A model generated the notes under the pieces. That model searched no databases. It had not been told where the DNA came from and was given only the letters and a program-made list of their open reading frames with translations. A stretch of 9,728 bases of DNA from Oscillospiraceae bacterium (GTDB lineage: Bacteria > Bacillota > Clostridia > Oscillospirales > Oscillospiraceae). Shown piece by piece: positions 1 through 5,521 of the stretch. Made by a program: the position numbers and the translations under genes. The DNA lies in assembly GCA_016287555.1 (NCBI GenBank), contig JAEFAK010000058.1, positions 1 through 9,728 on the forward strand. The letters are read 5' to 3'. Numbering within the stretch: the first letter of the stretch is position 1; every line of letters starts with the position of its first letter.

Positions 1-1
1 G

Positions 2-322
2 CTCAAGCTCTCGTACCTGCCCGACGGCGCGCTGGTCTATAACGGCGACACCGTCCTCACCTCCGGCAGCGGCGAGGTCTTCCCGCCCGATATCGTCATA
101 GGCGAAGTGACGGCCATGAAGGTCGACGAGGGCGGCTTCACCGAATACGGCATCATCGAGCCCGCCGTGCAGCTCTCGACGCTGACCCACGTCTTCGTCA
201 TCAAGGACTTCACCTACACGAGCGACGACTCCGAGCTCCCGGAGGGGACGGAGCTTCCCGAAGGCGGGAACGAGCCCGGCGAGGAGATTCCCGAGACCTC
301 GGCTCTCCCCGAGGAAGGTTGA
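2..322 (+). CDS. mreC: MreC, cell shape-determining protein (3' end only)
   Basis: MreC is a membrane-anchored periplasmic/extracellular scaffold of the elongasome that links MreB, MreD and PBP2. Only the last 106 codons are in the window; the reading frame is open from base 2 and the N-terminal membrane segment and coiled coil lie upstream. The visible part matches the second beta-barrel of the family: 'GDTVLTSGSGEVFPPDIVIGEV' style signature (GD.V.TSG...FP..I.IG.V) followed by 'EPAVQLSTLTHVFVI', the usual end of the MreC core. After the core comes a tail of about 35 residues rich in Glu, Pro and Gly with repeated L-P-E-G units, which is not part of the conserved domain. The gene stops 27 bases before mreD, the standard mreC-mreD order. 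Identity rests on the core motif and the neighbours and is secure; the internal ATG at 107 is not a start. Confidence 0.93.
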   Translation, partial: LKLSYLPDGALVYNGDTVLTSGSGEVFPPDIVIGEVTAMKVDEGGFTEYGIIEPAVQLSTLTHVFVIKDFTYTSDDSELPEGTELPEGGNEPGEEIPETSALPEEG

Positions 323-349
323 CATAATATTTAGCGAAGAGGATATCAG

Positions 350-856
350 ATGGGCAAAGGCACAGCCAAAAGGATAATAAGCCACGCGGTCATCGTGCTG
401 GTGGCGTATCTGCTTCAGGCCGCATTCTTCTCGGGCCTGAAGGTGGGCGGAGCCGCGCCTCTCATCCTCCCGCTCGTCGCCGTCGGCATAGGGCTCTTCG
501 ACGGAGGGCTCTGGGGCGGCATATGGGGCGTCGTCTGCGGACTGCTGTGCGACGTGTCGCTGACCGACAGCGGGACGCTCTTTACGGTATTTCTCGCCAT
601 AGCGGGCTTTTTCACGGGCTTTCTCTCCGAGTTCGTGCTGGCGCGGGGCTTCCCCTCGTTCCTCACGGTATCGGCGGTAACGCTCGTGCTCTCGGCGCTT
701 TTGCAGATGGCGGGCCCCTTCTTCTACCACGGCGCGCCCTTTTCTGCGCTCTGGAAGCCCGCTCTCATCCAGACAGTCTACTCCGCCCTGTTCATCCTTC
801 CGGTCTACTACCCGGTCCACAGGGCGACCCGCTCCACGCGCCGCGTGCGCATATAG
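350..856 (+). CDS. mreD: MreD, rod shape-determining membrane protein
   Basis: MreD is a small polytopic membrane protein of the elongasome, acting with MreC and PBP2 in lateral peptidoglycan synthesis. The 168-residue product is the normal family length. It is almost wholly hydrophobic, with about five to six predicted membrane segments (roughly residues 13-30, 36-53, 54-70, 76-95, 101-121 and 138-158). The family's Gly-rich pattern around the third segment is visible (GLFDGG..GG..G...GLLCD, about residues 48-68). The C-terminus is strongly basic (RATRSTRRVRI), consistent with a cytoplasmic end. The start is supported by GAAGAGG at 336-342, 7 bases before the ATG. The stop codon is the first three bases of the Shine-Dalgarno of the next gene, so translation of the two is probably coupled. 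Sequence conservation in MreD is low, so the call leans on topology plus position between mreC and PBP2. Confidence 0.92.
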   Translation: MGKGTAKRIISHAVIVLVAYLLQAAFFSGLKVGGAAPLILPLVAVGIGLFDGGLWGGIWGVVCGLLCDVSLTDSGTLFTVFLAIAGFFTGFLSEFVLARGFPSFLTVSAVTLVLSALLQMAGPFFYHGAPFSALWKPALIQTVYSALFILPVYYPVHRATRSTRRVRI

Positions 857-860
857 GAGG
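854..860 (+). promoter_or_regulatory. Ribosome binding site of PBP2, containing the mreD stop
   Basis: TAGGAGG is a near-perfect Shine-Dalgarno, 5 bases before the ATG at 866. Its first three bases are the mreD stop codon, so a ribosome ending mreD sits on the PBP2 initiation site. This is seen directly; coupling is inferred. Confidence 0.85.
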
Positions 861-865
861 TTCCC

Positions 866-2935
866 ATGCAGCAAAAGAAGATATTCAGGCCGATACGCAT
901 TGCCCTGCTGATCCTGCTGCCGCTCGTCTTTGCGGCGATCTGCGCCATGGCGCTTTACGATCTGCAGATAGTCAACGGCGCGGCCTATCTCGAAAAATCC
1001 CAGAATACGATAGTCACGCGCGAGCCCATCGAGGCCTCCCGCGGGATAATACTCGACCGCTACGGGCGCACGCTCGTATCCAACCGAATAACCTACCGCG
1101 TCGTCATCTCCCGCTCCGAGCTCGTCGCGGGAGGAAGGCCGAACGAGGACCTTCTCACGCTCATCGACTGCGCGGACAGGCTCGGCCTGACCTACGAGGA
1201 AAACCTCCCCGTCTCGATGACGCCGCCGTTCACCTATACCGAGCCCGCGAGCGAGACGGTCGCAAAGCGCCTTGAGGACTATATAGACCACTTTGACCTC
1301 GACGACGACATCAGCGCCCCGAAGCTCATCGAGTACATGCGCCGGCATTACTCCATCCCGGAGAGCTTTACCGACGAGCAGGCGCGTCTGGCCGCCGGGC
1401 TTCGATGGGAGCTGGAGCTCCGCTCGCTCTTCTCCATACCCGAATACGTCTTCTCCGACGACGCGGACATCGACCTCATCAGCATGATAGGCGAAAACAA
1501 CCTCTCCGGCGTCAACGTCACGATGGGCAGCGCCCGCGTCTACCACACCGAGTACGCGCCGCACATCCTCGGCTACATCGGCCTGATGAGCCCCGAGGAC
1601 TACGAGATTTACAAAAACGAGGGCTATCCCATGGACGCGACCATAGGCAAGGCCGGCGTCGAGCGCACCTTCGAAAGCATACTGCACGGCACCGACGGCG
1701 TCATGACCATTACAAGGGATTCCTCCGGCAACATCACCTCCATAGTCAAGGACCGCGAGGCCGTCCCCGGGGACAATATCGTCCTGACTCTCGATATCCA
1801 GCTGCAGCAGGCGGCCGAGGACGCGCTTTCGAGCACAATAGCCCAGATAAACGCAAACCGTCTTGAGGAATTCAAGGAAAAGGGCACGCCCTATACGGAG
1901 GTCTCCGCGGGCGCGGTCGTCGCGGTCGAGGTCGGCACGGGCGACGTGCTGGCGAGCGCGACGTACCCGAGCTACGACCCGGCGAGGTTCAAGGACTACG
2001 AATATTACCAGACCCTGCTGGCCGATCCGCGCCTCCCGCTCTTCAACAGGGCCCTGCAGGGCACCTACTCCCCCGGCTCCACCTTCAAGATAGTCACCGC
2101 CGTCGCGGGCCTGGACGAGCACGTCATATCCACGGGCGAAAAGATACTCGACGAGACCTACTTCGACAAATACGAGGACTACAAGCCCAAGTGCTGGATA
2201 GCCCCCGGCTCACACGGGGAGATAAACGTCACCGAGGCGCTGACCGTCTCCTGCAACTACTTTTTCTACACGGTCGGCACGAGGCTCGGCATAGACAAGC
2301 TCGCGCCCTACGGCAAGGCCTTCGGCCTCGGCCAGGCGACGGGCATAGAGCTGCCGGAATCCCGCGGCACGCTCGCCTCGCGCGAATACAAAGAGGAATT
2401 CGAGAACATGGACTGGTTCCCCGGCGATACGCTGCAGGCCTCTATGGGCCAGAGCTACAACCTCTTCACCCCGCTGCAGCTCGCCTCCTACTGCGCGACG
2501 ATAGCCAGCGGCGGCACGCGCTACGCGACTCATATCCTCGACTCGGTCAAGAGCAACGACGGTACCGTCACGCTCCGCACGGTCGAGCCCGAGGTCCTCA
2601 GCACGGTCGATATCAACGACGAATACCTGCGCGCCATAAAGGACGGCATGCTCGGCGTTTCCCGCGAGGGCACGGCGAAGGACGTCTTCGGCAGCTATTA
2701 TATGGACGTCTGCTCCAAGACAGGTACGGTCCAGCTGGGCAAGGACGTCGAGAACAACGCCGTCTTCATCGCGTTCGCTCCCTATGACGATCCCGAGATA
2801 GCCGTCGCCATCGTCGTCGAGGACGGCGGCGCCGGCAGCGCGGTCACCCGCATCGCGCGCACGATATTCGATTACTACTTCACTGCCGAGGAGGCGGGCG
2901 ACCGCATCTCGGCGGAGGGCTCTCTCATCAGATAG
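866..2935 (+). CDS. mrdA: Penicillin-binding protein 2 (MrdA-type class B transpeptidase)
   Basis: This is a monofunctional peptidoglycan DD-transpeptidase that cross-links the lateral wall and is the target of beta-lactams. The 689-residue product starts with a short basic segment and one membrane anchor (about 11-31). The PBP dimerisation/pedestal region follows, with the conserved R59-G60-I-I-L-D-R-Y-G box, then the transpeptidase domain from about residue 345 onward. All three active-site motifs are intact: S405-T-F-K408 (nucleophile Ser405), S462-C-N464 and K618-T-G620. No PASTA repeats are present, which argues against a SpoVD/PBP2x-type division enzyme. The pedestal contains an acidic helical insertion (about 100-200), common in Gram-positive PBP2. 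Its usual glycosyltransferase partner RodA is not encoded in this window. Position after mreCD supports the elongation role over a division or sporulation role. Confidence 0.93.
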   Translation: MQQKKIFRPIRIALLILLPLVFAAICAMALYDLQIVNGAAYLEKSQNTIVTREPIEASRGIILDRYGRTLVSNRITYRVVISRSELVAGGRPNEDLLTLIDCADRLGLTYEENLPVSMTPPFTYTEPASETVAKRLEDYIDHFDLDDDISAPKLIEYMRRHYSIPESFTDEQARLAAGLRWELELRSLFSIPEYVFSDDADIDLISMIGENNLSGVNVTMGSARVYHTEYAPHILGYIGLMSPEDYEIYKNEGYPMDATIGKAGVERTFESILHGTDGVMTITRDSSGNITSIVKDREAVPGDNIVLTLDIQLQQAAEDALSSTIAQINANRLEEFKEKGTPYTEVSAGAVVAVEVGTGDVLASATYPSYDPARFKDYEYYQTLLADPRLPLFNRALQGTYSPGSTFKIVTAVAGLDEHVISTGEKILDETYFDKYEDYKPKCWIAPGSHGEINVTEALTVSCNYFFYTVGTRLGIDKLAPYGKAFGLGQATGIELPESRGTLASREYKEEFENMDWFPGDTLQASMGQSYNLFTPLQLASYCATIASGGTRYATHILDSVKSNDGTVTLRTVEPEVLSTVDINDEYLRAIKDGMLGVSREGTAKDVFGSYYMDVCSKTGTVQLGKDVENNAVFIAFAPYDDPEIAVAIVVEDGGAGSAVTRIARTIFDYYFTAEEAGDRISAEGSLIR

Positions 2936-2955
2936 GAACAGAGTCTCAAACGAAA

Positions 2956-2962
2956 AAGGAGG
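2956..2962 (+). promoter_or_regulatory. Ribosome binding site deciding the TTG start of minD
   Basis: AAGGAGG lies 7 bases before the TTG at 2970. No in-frame ATG or GTG gives a plausible N-terminus: the P-loop begins about nine residues after this TTG, as expected for MinD, so any later start would remove it. This makes TTG the initiation codon. Confidence 0.85.
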
Positions 2963-2969
2963 GCAGGCT

Positions 2970-3707
2970 TTGGGTCAGATAATCTCAGTCGTATCCGGCA
3001 AGGGCGGCACGGGCAAGACCACGACCTGCGGCGCGATAGGGACCGCGCTCGCGTCGCTGGGCAAGTTCGTGCTGTGCATAGACGCGGATACGGAAATGCG
3101 AAATCTCGACATCTCCCTCGGGCTGGAGAGCTTCTCCCCGCCCGACCTGAACGCCGCGCTCAGCGGCGAGGTCCCGCTCTCGGACTGCATAGTAAAGCAC
3201 CCCTCCATCCCGAGGCTGAGCTTCATCCCCGCGCCTTATGAGACGGATCTCCCCGGCGGCGCGGAGCTCAAGCGAAAGCTCGCCGAGGGCTACGACTTCG
3301 TCCTCATCGACGCGCCGGCCGGGATAGGCCGCGGCTTCGACTGCGCCGTTGAAGGCGCGGACGGGGCGCTCGTCGTCGCTACGCCGGACGCCAGCAGCTA
3401 CCGCGACGCGGGGCGCGCCGTCGAAAAGCTCCGCGAGGCGGGCGTCGCGGCTCCCCGCCTGATAGTCAACCGCATCCGTCCTTCCGTTCTGCGCCGCTGG
3501 AGGGCGACGGTCGACGACGCGGTGGATTCCGTCGGGGCGAGGCTCATAGGCGTCGTGCCGGAGGACAAGGACGTCATTCTCGCCGCCAATCTCGGCTCCC
3601 CCCTCATGCTCTACTCCTCGCGCGGCGCTGCCGCCGCGTATGAGCGCATAGCCCGCCGCATGGCGGGAGAAAAGCAGCCGGTCGGCAGGCTCCGCTATAA
3701 TTTTTAA
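2970..3707 (+). CDS. minD: MinD-type septum-site ATPase, lacking an obvious membrane-targeting helix
   Basis: MinD is a deviant-Walker ATPase that dimerises on the membrane and recruits MinC to block FtsZ rings away from midcell. The 245-residue product has the deviant P-loop K11-GGTG-K16-T-T, with both signature lysines. It also has the D38-A-D40 box followed by RNLD (44-47), the Walker B-like LIDAPAG (112-118), the S-x-RDA segment (143-147), the LIVNRIRP box (164-171) and the LIGVVPED box (192-199). All of these are MinD rather than ParA or Mrp features. It is shorter than typical MinD (about 260-270). The protein ends soon after RIARRMAGE, where family members continue with an amphipathic helix of the 'FFxRLKKLFG' kind; here the end is PVGRLRYNF. 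The bases after the stop do not encode the missing helix in any frame, so a recent frameshift is unlikely. It starts with TTG. No minC or minE gene is adjacent, although these normally flank it. Confidence 0.85.
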   Translation: MGQIISVVSGKGGTGKTTTCGAIGTALASLGKFVLCIDADTEMRNLDISLGLESFSPPDLNAALSGEVPLSDCIVKHPSIPRLSFIPAPYETDLPGGAELKRKLAEGYDFVLIDAPAGIGRGFDCAVEGADGALVVATPDASSYRDAGRAVEKLREAGVAAPRLIVNRIRPSVLRRWRATVDDAVDSVGARLIGVVPEDKDVILAANLGSPLMLYSSRGAAAAYERIARRMAGEKQPVGRLRYNF

Positions 3708-3728
3708 GACGGGAAAGTGAGGTAAGAT

Positions 3729-4130
3729 ATGAACATAGCGCTCGTAGCAAGCAATACGAAAAACGACCTCATGGTGCAGTTCTGCATCGCGTACTGCGGC
3801 ATTTTGTCCGGGCACGACCTCTGCTCCACGGGCACGACCGCCAAGCTTATCTCCGAGGCGACGGGCCTGCAGGTCAAATCCTATCTTTCCGCCGGGCAGG
3901 GCGGCCTTCAGCAGATCGCCGCGCGCATCGCCTACAACGAGCTCGACCTCGTTTTGTTCTTCGTCGATCCGCAGTCGCCCGCCTACGAATCCGAGCTGGC
4001 GACGCTGTGCCGCCTCTGCGACCAGTACACCATCCCATTCGCATCCAACGTCGCCACCGCCGAGGTCCTCATCCACGGGCTCCAGCGCGGCGACCTCGCA
4101 TGGCGCGATATAGTAAACCCCAAAAAGTAA
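3729..4130 (+). CDS. Methylglyoxal synthase-fold protein with a degraded active site
   Basis: Methylglyoxal synthase (MgsA) converts dihydroxyacetone phosphate to methylglyoxal and phosphate. This 133-residue protein matches MgsA end to end: IALVA at 3-7, STGTT (33-37), EATGLQV (43-49), GG.QQI (58-63), ELDLVLFFVDP (71-81), a LxRLCDxYxIPxAxNVATAE block (93-112) and a GDLxWRDIVN tail. The length is normal for the Gram-positive form. Several active-site positions differ from the B. subtilis and E. coli enzymes as I recall them. The His-Asp pair after IALVA is Ser8-Asn9, the catalytic Asp of GGDQQ is Leu60, and TGTTG is TGTTA. SGP is SAG, and the P-H-x-P-D segment is A-Y-E-S-E with one residue deleted. 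The reading frame is intact and has its own Shine-Dalgarno (GTGAGGT, 3717-3723), so this is not a decaying pseudogene by appearance. I infer a protein that is no longer a methylglyoxal synthase; its actual function is unknown. Position next to minD matches mgsA in clostridial clusters. Confidence 0.82.
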   Translation: MNIALVASNTKNDLMVQFCIAYCGILSGHDLCSTGTTAKLISEATGLQVKSYLSAGQGGLQQIAARIAYNELDLVLFFVDPQSPAYESELATLCRLCDQYTIPFASNVATAEVLIHGLQRGDLAWRDIVNPKK

Positions 4131-4151
4131 TTTCGAAAGGACCCATTTTAT

Positions 4152-5504
4152 ATGGAACGCATCAGACCCAGAACGCTCTCCGGCTTCATGGAGCTCTCCC
4201 CCGCGAGGCAGGCGCTCTTCGACCGCATGGTCGACTCACTCCGCCGCACCTACTCGCTCTACGGCTTCACGGCGCTTGACACCCCGCTCATCGAGTCGTC
4301 CGAGATACTGCTCGCCAAGGGCGGCGGCGAGACGGAGAAGCAGATATACAGATTCACCAAGGGCGACAGCGACCTCTCGCTGCGCTTCGACCTGACAGTG
4401 CCGCTGGCCAAATACGTCGCCATGCGCGCGGGCGAGCTGGCCTTCCCCTTCCGCCGCTTCCAGATAGGCAAGGTCTACCGCGGCGAGCGCGCCCAGCGCG
4501 GCCGCTTCCGCGAATTCTACCAGGCCGACATCGACATCATAGGCGACGGCGCGCTCGACGTCATGAACGAGGCGGAGATCCCCTCCGTCATATACCGCGC
4601 CTTCACGGCTCTCGGCCTCGAGGGCTTCACGATCCGCGTCAACAACCGCAAGCTCCTCAACGGCTTTTTCGAGACAGTCGGAGTCGAGCGCCCGGCGGAC
4701 GTCATGCGGACTATAGACAAGCTCGACAAGATAGGCCCGGAGAAGACGGCCGCGCTGCTCGGATCCGACTGCGGGCTGAGCTCCGAACAGGCCGCGCGCG
4801 TCATGGCTTTCATAGGCTCGACGGGCGACAAGGCCTCCGTCCTCGCCGCGCTCGACGCCCTGCGCGGGGCCAGCGCGACCTTCGACGAGGGCGCGGACGA
4901 GCTCGCGACTCTCATTAAATATATGGCGGACTTCGGCGTGCCCGACGACCACTTCGCCATCGACCTGACCATAGCCCGCGGCCTCGACTACTACACCGGC
5001 ACGGTCTATGAGACGACCATGAACTCGCACCCGGAGATAGGCTCCATCTGCTCCGGCGGGCGGTACGACGACCTCGCCGGATACTATACCGACCGCAAGC
5101 TCCCCGGCGTCGGCATCTCGATAGGGCTGACCCGCCTTTTCTACGTGCTCGACGAGCAGGGGCTTCTCAACGACGAGGTCAGGACGGCTCCCGCCGACGT
5201 GCTCGTCCTGCCGATGACGGAGGATCTCTCCTTCGCGCTTCGCGCCGCGACGGCCCTGCGCGGCGAGGGCGTCCGCACCCAGCTCTACACCGAGAAGAAA
5301 AAGATGAAGGCAAAAATGACCTACGCCGACAGGCTGGGCATCCCCTTCGTCGTCTTCGTCGGAGACGACGAGATCGCCTCCGGCAAGCTCGCCGTCAAGA
5401 ACATGGTCTCAGGCGAGCAGGTCTCCCTCTCCCCGGACGAGGCGGCCGAATATCTCAAAAACGCGCTTGCAGCCGGCTCCGACGCCCGCTGCATCAAAGA
5501 ATAA
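4152..5504 (+). CDS. hisS: Histidyl-tRNA synthetase
   Basis: This class IIa enzyme charges tRNA-His with histidine in the cytoplasm. The 450-residue product is slightly longer than the usual 420-430. Motif 1 lies around 38-49 (GFTALDTPLIES). RFDLTVPLAKYVA (78-90) precedes motif 2 (about 100-131, RRFQIGKVYRGE ... REFYQADIDIIG). The histidine-specific box is A-R276-GLDYYTG, and motif 3 is SGGRYDDL followed by GVGISIGLTRLF. The C-terminal anticodon-binding domain starts at about residue 350 (DVLVLPMTE) and includes the basic KKKMKAKMTYADRLG stretch. All expected catalytic signatures are present, so this is a synthetase rather than the HisZ regulatory paralogue, which lacks them. The N-terminus reads SGFMELSP in place of the common GxxDxLP. 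The start has GAAAGGA 10 bases upstream. Only 21 bases separate it from the preceding gene, leaving no room for a T-box. Confidence 0.96.
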   Translation: MERIRPRTLSGFMELSPARQALFDRMVDSLRRTYSLYGFTALDTPLIESSEILLAKGGGETEKQIYRFTKGDSDLSLRFDLTVPLAKYVAMRAGELAFPFRRFQIGKVYRGERAQRGRFREFYQADIDIIGDGALDVMNEAEIPSVIYRAFTALGLEGFTIRVNNRKLLNGFFETVGVERPADVMRTIDKLDKIGPEKTAALLGSDCGLSSEQAARVMAFIGSTGDKASVLAALDALRGASATFDEGADELATLIKYMADFGVPDDHFAIDLTIARGLDYYTGTVYETTMNSHPEIGSICSGGRYDDLAGYYTDRKLPGVGISIGLTRLFYVLDEQGLLNDEVRTAPADVLVLPMTEDLSFALRAATALRGEGVRTQLYTEKKKMKAKMTYADRLGIPFVVFVGDDEIASGKLAVKNMVSGEQVSLSPDEAAEYLKNALAAGSDARCIKE

Positions 5505-5521
5505 TAAGAAGGTAGACAGAC

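Noticed and set aside
523..1275. 250-codon + strand frame overlapping mreD and PBP2
   Set aside because: Arg/Ala/His-rich out-of-frame translation that crosses two real genes.
3689..3728. Frameshift that might hide the missing C-terminal helix of MinD
   Set aside because: The bases after the stop were read in all three forward frames and give no amphipathic helix before the next gene's Shine-Dalgarno.
2985..4076. 363-codon open frame on the minus strand opposite minD and the MgsA-like gene
   Set aside because: Composition is typical of a GC-driven antisense frame and it is covered by two genes with clear family motifs.
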